The notes under the pieces were generated by a model. It was given only the letters and a program-made list of their open reading frames with translations, searched no databases and was not told where the DNA came from. Made by a program: the position numbers and the translations under genes. From contig DUUV01000028.1 of NCBI GenBank assembly GCA_012841375.1, forward strand, positions 130,602-194,601: a stretch of DNA of 64,000 nucleotides, in the 5' to 3' direction. Below are positions 43,153-51,648 of the stretch, piece by piece. Origin of the DNA: Candidatus Fermentithermobacillaceae bacterium. Lineage in GTDB: Bacteria > Bacillota > Sulfobacillia > Fermentithermobacillales > Fermentithermobacillaceae. The stretch's first letter is position 1. Each line of letters opens with the position of its first letter.

Positions 43153-44022
43153 CTAGTACTTGCCCAAGAGGCCTTGAGGGCGAACAGCGACGACCACCAA
43201 GTAGACGGTCAACACGACCGCGAACTTGAAGGCCGGCCCTATCAAGAAGCCTCCTACCACCTGAATGAGACCGACGATTATACCCGCCGCGAAAGCCCCT
43301 TTGATGCTCCCGAACCCACCCAGCGCTATGACGACGCTGGCAGTCGTACCGAAGACGAGTCCGATGTTGGGCTCAACGGAGTAGAAAGTTGTGAGCAGGC
43401 CGCCGGCCAGACCTACGCAGGCCGAACCAACCGCCCAGGCCAATGTGTACATTTGCTCGGTGTTTATGCCCATAAGGGCTGCCGCGTCCCGGTCTTCGGC
43501 TGTGGCCATCATGGCCCGGCCTACTTCGGTCTTCTCCACCAGCCAGTGGATGACACCGAACGCCAGGATCGCGCCGGCGGCAGCCACCAGTTGAGGAGCT
43601 CCGATATACACTCCGCCCAGGGCCACCCTGAGGTCGCCCACCCACGAGTTCTGAATCATACGGGAGTTGGGCGTCCAGAGGAACTGGGCGAGGCTCCGTA
43701 GGAAAATCGACAGACCGAATGTCGCGAATATCTGCGTCAGTCTCGGGGCATCGAGAATTCTCTTGGTGATCAGTTTGTAAACGCAGACGCCCAAGAGCGC
43801 GAGGACGCCGATGGAGATGGGCAGAGATACCAGAGGATCCAGACCGAAAAGGGCCCACATCCAAAATGCCGTGTACATGCCCAACATCAAGAATTCACCG
43901 TGAGCGAAGTTGATGATCTGCGCCACGCCGAGAATCAGCGATAGTCCGACCGCGACGAGGGCGAACACGAACCCCATAAGAAGCCCGTTGATAACCGCCT
44001 GAGCCAGTATCTCAAATGTCAT
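43153..44022 (-). CDS. livH: Branched-chain amino acid-type ABC transporter permease LivH
   Basis: The 289-residue permease has the LivH features GLLMGFVFALVAVGLSLILG, INFAHGEFLMLGMY, the EAA-like loop ATAEDRDAAALMGIN and GGFGSIKGAFAAGIIVG. It pairs with LivM 27 bases downstream. A strong hairpin separates it from the binding-protein gene, so LivK is probably made in excess. Confidence 0.95.
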   Translation of the reverse strand: MTFEILAQAVINGLLMGFVFALVAVGLSLILGVAQIINFAHGEFLMLGMYTAFWMWALFGLDPLVSLPISIGVLALLGVCVYKLITKRILDAPRLTQIFATFGLSIFLRSLAQFLWTPNSRMIQNSWVGDLRVALGGVYIGAPQLVAAAGAILAFGVIHWLVEKTEVGRAMMATAEDRDAAALMGINTEQMYTLAWAVGSACVGLAGGLLTTFYSVEPNIGLVFGTTASVVIALGGFGSIKGAFAAGIIVGLIQVVGGFLIGPAFKFAVVLTVYLVVVAVRPQGLLGKY

Positions 44023-44046
44023 TGCTTGCGGATCACCTCTGTCCGG

Positions 44047-44080
44047 GGCAGAGGGGAGGCACTAAGAGCCCCCCTCTGCC
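44047..44080 (-). other. Intercistronic hairpin between livK and livH
   Basis: GGCAGAGGGG (44047-44056) and CCCCTCTGCC (44071-44080) are perfect 10-bp arms. No T tract follows on the minus strand. Such a stem downstream of a binding-protein gene typically protects its mRNA or limits read-through. Confidence 0.7.
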
Positions 44081-44104
44081 GCGCATGGGACATATTCGTG
44101 CCTA

Positions 44105-45415
44105 CTACTCTAGTTCAGACCAGTTCTGCCTCGGCCAGATGATCTCTTCGCTGGCGAAGTCGAACGGCCATACTGTCCTGTGGATACCGTTGAAGACCTG
44201 GGTGCAAACACCCGAGGCGTAGATGTTCTGACCGCTAGAGTCGAACTTGATGCCTTCCCAAGGCATGATCAGCTGGTCGCCCGGGATATCGGTCTCTACG
44301 AGGGCCTGCCGGATCGCCTCAGGATCGGTGGACCCTGCCCTGTTGATGGCTTCGGCCAGAGTCAAGAAGGCGGTGAAGTTACGCGAGGAGTTCTCCGTCA
44401 TCTCCTGATTGAACTTCTCTCTGAACATGTCCGCGATCTTCTTGGTGTCTTCCCTATTCTCGGCGATGTCAAGCGCCCAGGCAGCCTTGGTGATGACGCC
44501 TTCGGCGTTCTTTCCAAACACCTCGAAGAACTTGGGGTCAACGAACCCTGCTCCGTAACCGAGTACGGCGTCGGGGTTGTAGTCGAACTGCTTCATGGTC
44601 TTCATGAACAGCACGGCGTCAGGAGTCTGAGCCTGCATGATGATGACATCGGGGTCCTTGGCCTTGAGGCTCTGGACTTCGCTGGTGACGTCGTTGCTGC
44701 CCGGCGGGAACGGGAACCGGCAGACCACTTCGTAACCGCGCTCATCGGCCAGCTTCTGGGCCATGTCGCCCATGTCGGCACCCTGAAGGGTGTTCTCGTG
44801 AATGAGACCGATGGTCAGGATCTCTTTGCCCTTCTCGGCGCGAACGTCGTCCATGAGGTCAAAGAGGTTCCCAACGATGTGGGCGTCGTGGGGTCCGGTT
44901 CTGAAGAACCACTTAAGGCCCCTCTCAGTGAGTCCGATAGCCGACGATGAACCGTTGACAAAGGGGATGCCCAGCCTCTCGGCAGCCTGGCTCGCCGTCT
45001 GGGTGACCGAGCTTAGATAGCAGCCTACAACTCCGACAACGCCTTCCTGGGTCACGAGCCTCTCAACTTCGCTCTGGCCCTTCTCGGGAAGACCCTGGTG
45101 GTCGGCAACTACGAGTTCAACCTTGGCTCCACCCAGTCCGGGAAGCCCCTCTTCCTTGGCAAGGGGTAGGTTGAAGTCATACGACCCGTTGATTATCTCA
45201 ACCGCGAGCTCAATCCCGTACTTAGAGTCAAGTCCGACGTTGGCAGCTACCCCTGAGAGCGGGTACAGGATGCCGATCTTGACCTTATCCACTTCGCCCG
45301 TCTGGCCGCCTGGCTCGTTTGTCTGAGGGGTGCATGCCCCCAAGACCATTGAGGCGATAACCAACGATAGCGCCAGGACAACTGGCAGACGTCTCTTGAT
45401 GAAACCAGTTCTCAA
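44105..45415 (-). CDS. livK: ABC transporter substrate-binding lipoprotein (LivK family)
   Basis: A signal peptide ends in the lipobox LGAC (Cys about residue 28), followed by a Thr/Gly-rich linker. The type I periplasmic-binding fold begins at KIGILYPLSGVAANVGLDSK and includes FVNGSSSAIGLTERGLKWFF. The 436-residue length is rather long for LivK. TTG 45415 follows GAGGGAGGG. It is the first gene of the Liv importer set. The 196-base gap upstream holds no clear sigma-54 promoter. Confidence 0.94.
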   Translation of the reverse strand: MRTGFIKRRLPVVLALSLVIASMVLGACTPQTNEPGGQTGEVDKVKIGILYPLSGVAANVGLDSKYGIELAVEIINGSYDFNLPLAKEEGLPGLGGAKVELVVADHQGLPEKGQSEVERLVTQEGVVGVVGCYLSSVTQTASQAAERLGIPFVNGSSSAIGLTERGLKWFFRTGPHDAHIVGNLFDLMDDVRAEKGKEILTIGLIHENTLQGADMGDMAQKLADERGYEVVCRFPFPPGSNDVTSEVQSLKAKDPDVIIMQAQTPDAVLFMKTMKQFDYNPDAVLGYGAGFVDPKFFEVFGKNAEGVITKAAWALDIAENREDTKKIADMFREKFNQEMTENSSRNFTAFLTLAEAINRAGSTDPEAIRQALVETDIPGDQLIMPWEGIKFDSSGQNIYASGVCTQVFNGIHRTVWPFDFASEEIIWPRQNWSELE

Positions 45416-45611
45416 TCAAAACCCTCCCTCTAGATTCTGTAAACAGATAACCTCAAACAAGTGCCTCAAACAGTCACCTCAGTGACACGACTCTGCGAGT
45501 GCTCTCCCCGACATCCCCCTCTCGGCTCCCGTATCCCGGTCGTCTGCTACTCTCGGTCGGATTAAGACCCACGATGGGTTCTGTCCTCTCGCCCCGCAAC
45601 TCGCGCGCCTT

Positions 45612-46709
45612 CTACTGAGCCCTGGCGACGCCGAAGAGGTTGGCCAGGTTGTCTCCAAGAAGGAGAGCCATCTCCGACTCACTCAGGAAGTCACAGTGCC
45701 GGAAGAACTCATACGACTGGCGGTAGGTGCAGAAACGGATCACGTTGGGCATGTCCGAACCCCATACGAGTCGTTCGGCCCCGAACCAGTCGCGAAGCTG
45801 GCGGATGAGGGGACGAGTCTCTGCATAGGGATACTCCCACATACCTCCGTAGCTGATGGGGTACGCGATTTCCACCAGGAACTTAGGCAGTTTGGCCAGC
45901 CGGTGGGCCACGTCGGGCAGCTTGTACTTGCCGTCAGGAGCATAATACCCGAGAGGAAAAGCCTGGACCAACACCGTGGGTATCCCGGGGTGACGCTCAA
46001 GTACCTTGTACATTCTCTCCATCTGGTCGGTGTAGGCCTCGGCCGATGGGAAGGCTACGGGCGCGGGGTCCCAGAAGAGCACCAGCCCCGCCTTCTCGAC
46101 GATGTCCCAGAAAATCTCGTACTTCTCATCGTCGACGTTGTCCTTATACCCGTTCTCCCAGAACTCTCCCACCTGATAGAAGAGCCCCTTCATGTTGAGG
46201 GTCTTTATGCAGCGGTCCAGTTCGGCCAGCTCTTCGTCAGTGTGAGCCTTTCCTTCGTGCACGTTGGCGAGAGCGATGAACCGGTCGGGATACTGGGCCA
46301 CGCAATCGGCGAAAAAGTCGTTGAGCCTTCCGTAGATGGGGTGGTTCTGAAGCACGCAGCAGTCGACCCCGGCGTAGTCCATCTCCGCCACCATGTACTC
46401 CGCAGTGGAGATGTTGTCCATTAGGCTGGGCGCGAAGTACTGCAGGGCCACGTCGCCTTTATCGGTGGTCCACTCAAACCGCCCGTACCTCACGGCCTTG
46501 AAACCTACATCGGCCATGCCGGCCGGTGAGGGGTCCTTGCCGTCCCACAGGGTTCTCTCGGTCACGGGAGACTTGTCTCTCTTCCAGTACGGCGCGTTAA
46601 TGGACGAGTAACAGCCGCGCTGGAGCCGCCTCAAGTGCTCCTGGGCGGAGCGATGGCCACTGGCTCCTCCCATGAACGGAAACGTGTGCACGTGCGAATC
46701 GATGATCAT
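45612..46709 (-). CDS. Amidohydrolase-family (amidohydro_2) metal-dependent hydrolase
   Basis: IDSHVHTFPFMGG supplies the HxH metal pair, and WGSDMPN near the C-terminus the final Asp. In between are LANVHEG and an FWDPAPV strand in a 365-residue TIM barrel. Amidohydro_2 proteins are decarboxylases, lactonases or hydrolases (for example 4-sulfomuconolactone hydrolase and ACMSD relatives). Operon context with LeuCD-like and DSD1-type enzymes suggests hydrolysis of a lactone or decarboxylation of an acid. The substrate is unknown. Confidence 0.85.
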   Translation of the reverse strand: MIIDSHVHTFPFMGGASGHRSAQEHLRRLQRGCYSSINAPYWKRDKSPVTERTLWDGKDPSPAGMADVGFKAVRYGRFEWTTDKGDVALQYFAPSLMDNISTAEYMVAEMDYAGVDCCVLQNHPIYGRLNDFFADCVAQYPDRFIALANVHEGKAHTDEELAELDRCIKTLNMKGLFYQVGEFWENGYKDNVDDEKYEIFWDIVEKAGLVLFWDPAPVAFPSAEAYTDQMERMYKVLERHPGIPTVLVQAFPLGYYAPDGKYKLPDVAHRLAKLPKFLVEIAYPISYGGMWEYPYAETRPLIRQLRDWFGAERLVWGSDMPNVIRFCTYRQSYEFFRHCDFLSESEMALLLGDNLANLFGVARAQ

Positions 46710-46767
46710 GACCGTACCTCATCCTTTCCTCTCTCAAATGAGCCAACGCCCAAAGACGAGAATTCCA

Positions 46768-47961
46768 TCAGGCAAACTTGCCTCTTCCGGTTATGCGCCA
46801 CACATCTTCTACAACTCCGTTGCGCACGGCGTAGAGGACGTCATGAAGGTTCACCGTGGTGCAGCAGTGGCTCGGGATAAGGAGGATCTTGTCCCCTACC
46901 TCAAGCGGCTTCTTAGCCTGCTTGGCGAACTTCTCGTCCAGAGCGCCGATACCGGGCAGCCTTTCGGGAGTCTCGGTGGGCTTCAGAGTCACGTGCTCCT
47001 CAGACATGTGGTGGACCACAAGGCCGTAGGATGGCAGCGTGGAGACCATGCCGAACTCCTTGGTCATGGATTTCAGCCCTGCATCGGTAAGGTAGATGTC
47101 GGGTTCGGGATGGCTGCCGATGGTGGCCACCACCGCGAGAGAGTTCATGAAATCAACGCCGGCGGTATTGCCGTAGCGGACGTCCATGAAGATATATGAG
47201 CCTGCCTCGATGTCGCTCAGCCCTTTGCGCTTCCCGGCGAACATATGGGTACCTGATCCTGCGGCGCTGACTATGCCGGAATCGAGACCCGCTCCTTCCT
47301 TGATGGCGTCGCGGTAGCCAAGGAGGATGTCGTAGGCGCCGTCGGCGGCCGCTCTCCGCTCCTCAAAATCAGGCATGAAGACCGCGAAGCCTTCATAGCC
47401 CATGATTCCCGCATACCAGATGCCCGGCGTGGATGAGGCCAGCTTGGCCAGTTCGATTGCCTCTTCGTGAGTGCGTACGCCCCCGCGTCTGTTGCCTACC
47501 TCGACCTCGATGACGATGCCCACGTTTCCGCCGACCGCCGCCGACTCTCTCGCGATATCCAGGAGGTTCTGTTTCGAGTCAACAGCGACTTTCAGGTTGG
47601 TCTTCTTGGATAGGGCCGCCAGTCTCTTCAGCTTGTTGGCTCCGACGGTCTGGTTGGCTATCAGGATGTCGGGCACTCCACCTTCGGCCATGGCCTCGGC
47701 CTCTCCCAGTTTGGCGCAGCAGATCCCGAGAGCTCCCTTGGCTATCTGGAGATTGGCGATCTGGGGAGTCTTGTGGGTCTTGGCGTGGGGGCGGATACCC
47801 ACTCCGGCACCGCTCTCTTTCAGGAAGGCCATCATCTTGTCCATATTGGCTTCCATGATGTCCAGATCCACCATGAGGGCCGGGGTTTCAATCTCGGTCC
47901 AGGGCTTGCCTATCACGTGCTTGAACTCTTCACCGCAGCATCCCTGCTTCTCCTTCGTCAC
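46768..47961 (-). CDS. DSD1-family PLP enzyme (D-threonine aldolase / 3-hydroxyaspartate aldolase-like)
   Basis: This fold-type III (alanine-racemase N-terminal) enzyme has the PLP lysine in RPHAKTHKTPQIA. The C-terminal IPSHCCTTVNLHD carries the His/Cys metal ligands diagnostic of D-threonine aldolase and D-serine dehydratase. These enzymes cleave D-beta-hydroxy amino acids to glycine plus aldehyde, or deaminate them. GTG 47961 is the best-spaced start after GAGGAGG; in-frame ATG and GTG codons a few triplets upstream are alternatives. It lies between the LeuCD-like genes and the amidohydrolase. Confidence 0.9.
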   Translation of the reverse strand: MTKEKQGCCGEEFKHVIGKPWTEIETPALMVDLDIMEANMDKMMAFLKESGAGVGIRPHAKTHKTPQIANLQIAKGALGICCAKLGEAEAMAEGGVPDILIANQTVGANKLKRLAALSKKTNLKVAVDSKQNLLDIARESAAVGGNVGIVIEVEVGNRRGGVRTHEEAIELAKLASSTPGIWYAGIMGYEGFAVFMPDFEERRAAADGAYDILLGYRDAIKEGAGLDSGIVSAAGSGTHMFAGKRKGLSDIEAGSYIFMDVRYGNTAGVDFMNSLAVVATIGSHPEPDIYLTDAGLKSMTKEFGMVSTLPSYGLVVHHMSEEHVTLKPTETPERLPGIGALDEKFAKQAKKPLEVGDKILLIPSHCCTTVNLHDVLYAVRNGVVEDVWRITGRGKFA

Positions 47962-48059
47962 TTTGCTCATCCTCCTCACTTTCTACTTGAGGCGCTGCCC
48001 GGAGGTGGCCCTTCGGGCGGCGCCGTGAGACCGTAAGACAACTGGGAACCACTGAGCCT

Positions 48060-48077
48060 GACTCCTGACCGGGAGTC
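48060..48077 (-). other. Small intercistronic stem-loop
   Basis: GACTCC (48060-48065) and GGAGTC (48072-48077) can form a 6-bp stem in the 150-base gap between the leuD-like and DSD1 genes. No T tract follows, so it is more likely an mRNA-processing or stability element than a terminator. Confidence 0.4.
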
Positions 48078-48114
48078 GGTCCGGCGCATCCGGCGCGTGT
48101 CCCAGGGCGGGTGG

Positions 48115-48636
48115 TCACTCAACCGGAACCGGCTTGGCCTCTCCCGAGCCAATCCGCTCCCTCACGTAGTTCACCAGTCCGCCGCACTCCAAGAGCCGGA
48201 TGACCCGGTCCGACGGTCGTTCTCCCTGCAAGACCTCTTGCCTTTTCGGTACACTGACAGTGCCTGCGGCGAGGTCCACGATGACCGTGTCGCCTTCGGC
48301 CACAGCGCTACGTATACGATCGCATTTGAGGATTGGCAACCCCACATTTATCGCGTTTCTGTAGAAGATGCGGCCGAATGACTCGGCCACGACGCATGAA
48401 ACGCCGGCTGCTCGAAGACCTATCGGCGCGTGCTCCCGCGAGGAACCGCATCCGAAGTTCCTCCCTGCCACTATGACTGAACCCGGCACGAAACGGGCCG
48501 AGAACCCGGGGTCTGCGCCCTCCATGACGTGAAGGGCAATATCCTCGGGTCTTACAAGCTCCAAGTATCTACCGGGCACTATCTGATCGGTGTCCACATC
48601 GTCACCGAACCGGTACACCCTGCCCTCAATCACCAA
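48115..48636 (-). CDS. leuD: 3-isopropylmalate dehydratase small subunit-like (LeuD family)
   Basis: The opening FGDDVDTDQIVPGRYLEL and the substrate loop AGRNFGCGSSREHAPIGLRA are characteristic of LeuD/AcnD-swivel small subunits, and the 173-residue length is normal. It partners the large subunit gene 15 bases upstream. There are no leuA or leuB genes here; the neighbours are catabolic and the promoter is sigma-54 type. The pair therefore probably (de)hydrates a malate-like acid in degradation rather than in leucine synthesis. Confidence 0.92.
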   Translation of the reverse strand: MVIEGRVYRFGDDVDTDQIVPGRYLELVRPEDIALHVMEGADPGFSARFVPGSVIVAGRNFGCGSSREHAPIGLRAAGVSCVVAESFGRIFYRNAINVGLPILKCDRIRSAVAEGDTVIVDLAAGTVSVPKRQEVLQGERPSDRVIRLLECGGLVNYVRERIGSGEAKPVPVE

Positions 48637-48651
48637 AGAAGCAAACCCCCA

Positions 48652-49902
48652 TCACAGGTTTTTTCTGGGATCGGCGACCCGTCCCTCGATAGCCGATGCT
48701 GCCACCGTGGCAGGTGACGCAATGAATATCTCAGCCTGATTACTTCCCATTCGACCAGGAAAATTCCTGCTAGAAGCGGATATGCATCTTTCTCCAGCCG
48801 CAAGTACCCCTTGGTGAGCGCCGAGGCAAGGTCCACACCCGGGCGACGCCAGCACGGCACCGGCGTCTATCAACGACTGGACATAGCCAAGGTCGATGGC
48901 TCTCCTGAGGATTTCCGTAGATGCGGGGACCACGATCAGCCTGCAATTCTTGTTGACTCGCTTACCGGCGAGAATGCGGGCCGCTACTTCCAGGTCTTCC
49001 AGCCGTCCCCCCGCACACGTCCCGATGACGGCTTGGTCAACCCGCTCGCCCTCGACCTGGGTTACCCCGTAGACGTTGTCGACCCGAGAGGGGCATGCTA
49101 CCTGCGGTTCCATCCCCTCGATCCACATACGGTGCTCTTCGTGATATCTGAAGTCAGGATCGGTGAATACAGGCCGGGGCTCCTGGCCGGTCCTTGCCCT
49201 GACATATTCAAGCACATCGGGTGTCGGCTGTATGTAGGACGTCTTGGCACCCATCTCAACAGCCATGTTGCAGAGAGTCATTTTGTCGGCCAAAGGAAGG
49301 TTCAGTACGGCCTCGCCTGAGTACTCGATGGCCTTGTATCCGGCGATTTCAGTTCCCAACTGCCCTAGGGTGTACAGCGCCAGATCTTTGCCCATGACGC
49401 CCTCAGGAACGCTGCCCTCGTAGGTCACCCTGATAACCTCAGGGACTCTCATCCACATCTCCCCGGTGGCCAAGATGCCTGCCATATCTGTTGCGCCGCA
49501 ACCGGTACCGAAGGCTCCCAAAGCTCCGAGAGTGGTTGTATGGGAGTCTGTCTCGACAATGACCATGCCGGGTCTCACCAGTCCGGCCTCGACCATAATC
49601 TGGTGGCAGACGCCGGAGTTGATGTCGAAGAAATGCTCTATCCCATGGGAGGCACAGAACTCCCGCATCACTTTCTGATTGGCGGCCGACTTGATTGTCG
49701 GGGCCGGTGCGTAGTGGTCCATCGCAAAAACCACCCGGCTCGGGTCCCACACTTTCTCGGCCCCCATCTCTCGAAATGAGATCAGGACCTGCAGATAAAG
49801 GTCATTCACCTCGGCCAAGTCGACTCGGGCGCTGACCGTCTGTCCCGCTTCTACGACGGCTTGCCCTGACGCGTTGGCAAGGATCTTCTCGAGCGCATGC
49901 AC
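48652..49902 (-). CDS. leuC: Aconitase/3-isopropylmalate dehydratase large subunit-like (LeuC family)
   Basis: The [4Fe-4S] cysteines are in VIGTCAGGRLEDL and ASPGCGPCLGAHQGVL, and VETDSHTTTLGALGAFGTG is the aconitase signature. Length (about 416 residues) fits archaeal-type LeuC/HacA. GTG 49902 is the start, ten bases after GGAGG. A near-perfect sigma-54 promoter lies 45 bases upstream, so it heads the operon that continues with leuD-like, DSD1 and amidohydrolase genes. Its hydroxyacid substrate is undetermined. Confidence 0.92.
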   Translation of the reverse strand: MHALEKILANASGQAVVEAGQTVSARVDLAEVNDLYLQVLISFREMGAEKVWDPSRVVFAMDHYAPAPTIKSAANQKVMREFCASHGIEHFFDINSGVCHQIMVEAGLVRPGMVIVETDSHTTTLGALGAFGTGCGATDMAGILATGEMWMRVPEVIRVTYEGSVPEGVMGKDLALYTLGQLGTEIAGYKAIEYSGEAVLNLPLADKMTLCNMAVEMGAKTSYIQPTPDVLEYVRARTGQEPRPVFTDPDFRYHEEHRMWIEGMEPQVACPSRVDNVYGVTQVEGERVDQAVIGTCAGGRLEDLEVAARILAGKRVNKNCRLIVVPASTEILRRAIDLGYVQSLIDAGAVLASPGCGPCLGAHQGVLAAGERCISASSRNFPGRMGSNQAEIFIASPATVAASAIEGRVADPRKNL

Positions 49903-49945
49903 GGCACGAAATCCTCCTTCGGCTTCCACTGCCTATCAATTCATA

Positions 49946-49961
49946 AGCAAAACTCGTGCCA
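49946..49961 (-). promoter_or_regulatory. Sigma-54 promoter of the LeuCD-like operon
   Basis: The minus strand reads TGGCACGAGTTTTGCT, an exact match to TGGCACG-N4-TTGCW. The predicted start lies about 12 bases downstream of the GC, giving a leader of about 33 bases before GTG 49902. Confidence 0.88.
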
Positions 49962-50114
49962 TCACTTCGTCAGGGGCCCGGCAAAGACTCAGACCCTCCA
50001 CCGGCGTCGTGATGTAGGTCGTGCCGCAGCCAACTTCCGGCCGTCTGCCCATGAGGGGCGGGAGCGATGGACGCGGTCCGACGGGGCGATCTGCCATCGT
50101 GTGTCGTACATGTC

Positions 50115-50139
50115 GTTGCATATCGCGCAACGCCGCAAC
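50115..50139. promoter_or_regulatory. Candidate upstream activator site for the sigma-54 promoter
   Basis: GTTGC (50115-50119), GCAAC (50127-50131) and GCAAC (50135-50139) form an inverted repeat plus an extra half site about 155-180 bases upstream of the -24 element, the normal distance for sigma-54 enhancer sites. The rest of the 49903-50267 gap holds the promoter and the vanX-type leader; nothing else was recognised. Confidence 0.4.
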
Positions 50140-50267
50140 ACTTTTCGAAACAATTGTAGTCGTCACTGTATTGCCCGGTACGCGACAGGCATCGCGCCTT
50201 GCGCATATCCCCACCTTGGAACCGATAACCATAGCGTGCCGTCTCACGGTTTGGAGGTGTTCTTGCC

Positions 50268-50996
50268 TTGGCAATTAAGCGTATGCTGCGCCTCACCGGG
50301 CTCCTGGCTTTCACCATGGCCCTAGTGGTAGGACTGGCCGCAGGCTTAGTCACTGGATGCGACCCTCCATCGACTCTGCCGCCGTCAGCTCCGGCAGCGT
50401 TTCCGCCCGAAACATCCCCGACCGGAGGTCCATCAACGACAGCGGAGGTAGGCGATCTGGTCGAGCTCATCGACCTCAGCGACACCTTCGTCATAGACCT
50501 ACGGTACGCAACAGAGGACAATTTCGCGGGACAGAAGATATACTCGCAGGCCAGGGCCTTCCTGGTGCGGGGAACAGCCGAAAAACTGGTCGCCGCCAAC
50601 CGCGAGTTCATCGAGATGGGCTACCGGTTGAAGATATGGGATGCGTACAGGCCGCCATCCGCCCAGCGCACTCTGTGGGAAGTCGTCGCCGACCCCTCCT
50701 TTGTGGCCAATCCGGAGAAGGGCTCAATCCACACCAGAGGCGCAGCGGTTGACGTCACCCTCGTAGATGACGAAGGCAACGAGCTGCCAATGCCCACCGG
50801 CTTCGATGACTTCAGCGAGAAAGCCGCCATCAACTATGATGGATGCACGGAAGTTGAAGCCAAGAACAGAGATCTTCTGGCCGAAGTCATGGTCAGAAAC
50901 GGCTTCGTTCAGATCCAGTCCGAGTGGTGGCATTTCGCGGACAGCCAGGCGAAGGACTATCCTCTTCTTGACGTGGAGTTTGAGGATATCGAGTAA
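50268..50996 (+). CDS. VanX-type D-alanyl-D-alanine dipeptidase (M15D), lipoprotein
   Basis: A hydrophobic signal segment ends with a lipobox-like LVTGC, then a Pro/Ser/Thr linker. The VanX domain has DLRYATEDNFAGQ, AYRPPSAQRTLW, the Zn site SIHTRGAAVDVTLV (His and Asp) and QSEWWHFADS (catalytic Glu and Zn His). It would cleave D-Ala-D-Ala-type dipeptides outside the cell, most likely in wall recycling; no vanHA genes accompany it. TTG 50268 follows GGAGGT by nine bases. Confidence 0.92.
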   Translation: MAIKRMLRLTGLLAFTMALVVGLAAGLVTGCDPPSTLPPSAPAAFPPETSPTGGPSTTAEVGDLVELIDLSDTFVIDLRYATEDNFAGQKIYSQARAFLVRGTAEKLVAANREFIEMGYRLKIWDAYRPPSAQRTLWEVVADPSFVANPEKGSIHTRGAAVDVTLVDDEGNELPMPTGFDDFSEKAAINYDGCTEVEAKNRDLLAEVMVRNGFVQIQSEWWHFADSQAKDYPLLDVEFEDIE

Positions 50997-51558
50997 AGAG
51001 GTCCTCGATGGCATCGTTGAGCTCTCGTGATGCCCTTTCCCGGGAACCGGGCGACACCGTGATGACGCGAACCCCGGGCATCGCCCTGACCGCGTCGAGA
51101 AACGGGTTGGACTCGTCTTTCAGCACGCCCGCAACCGGTACCGGACCGGCGAGGATGTCCAGAACTGCCGTGGTGAAGAGAGGCACGCCCAACTCGATCT
51201 TGCCGAGTTCATCCATGACCACGATGTCCGCCAACCGGACGGCTCGCTCTATCGCGGGCAACCCAATCTTGACGAATGCCTCACGGTACATGGTACGCTT
51301 CCCATCCGGATGAATGGCAACGAGCCTCGCGCGTTCCCGGGTCAGAAGGTCTATCATGTCGAGCCCCACCCGCCCTTCGCGGCTGAAGACCCTCTTGACT
51401 CCGAATCCCCCGACTTTGAGCCGGCGCAGGTTCGGGGCGCAAAGACCGGGCCCACAGGGGCTTTGCCACCGGGTGTGCCGCACACAGGAGTTCAGCACAG
51501 TGAACAGGACGGTCGTCTTCCCAACACCTTTGGGGCCCTGCAGAAACACACCGGGCAC
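50893..51558 (-). CDS. THEP1-family nucleoside triphosphatase
   Basis: Walker A GPKGVGKTT near the N-terminus and Walker B IVVMDELGKIEL match the NTPase_1/THEP1 family (archaeal/bacterial/human cancer-related NTPase), with the family segments FSREGRVGLDMID and VPVAGVLKDESNPF. Start is GTG 51558, nine bases after GGAGGAG, so the P-loop lies at the usual distance. The last 34 codons lie antisense to the 3' end of the VanX gene (104-base overlap) and do not resemble the family, so the ancestral stop may have been lost. Confidence 0.85.
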   Translation of the reverse strand: MPGVFLQGPKGVGKTTVLFTVLNSCVRHTRWQSPCGPGLCAPNLRRLKVGGFGVKRVFSREGRVGLDMIDLLTRERARLVAIHPDGKRTMYREAFVKIGLPAIERAVRLADIVVMDELGKIELGVPLFTTAVLDILAGPVPVAGVLKDESNPFLDAVRAMPGVRVITVSPGSRERASRELNDAIEDLFTRYPQTPRQEEDSPSPGCPRNATTRTGSERSRF

Positions 51559-51648
51559 TCGCAATCGCTCCTCCCCAACGTCCACTCCCCAGTCTCGGTT
51601 CCACACCCTAGAGACACTATCCTGTGTGGGTTGGAAAACAAAGCTTCC

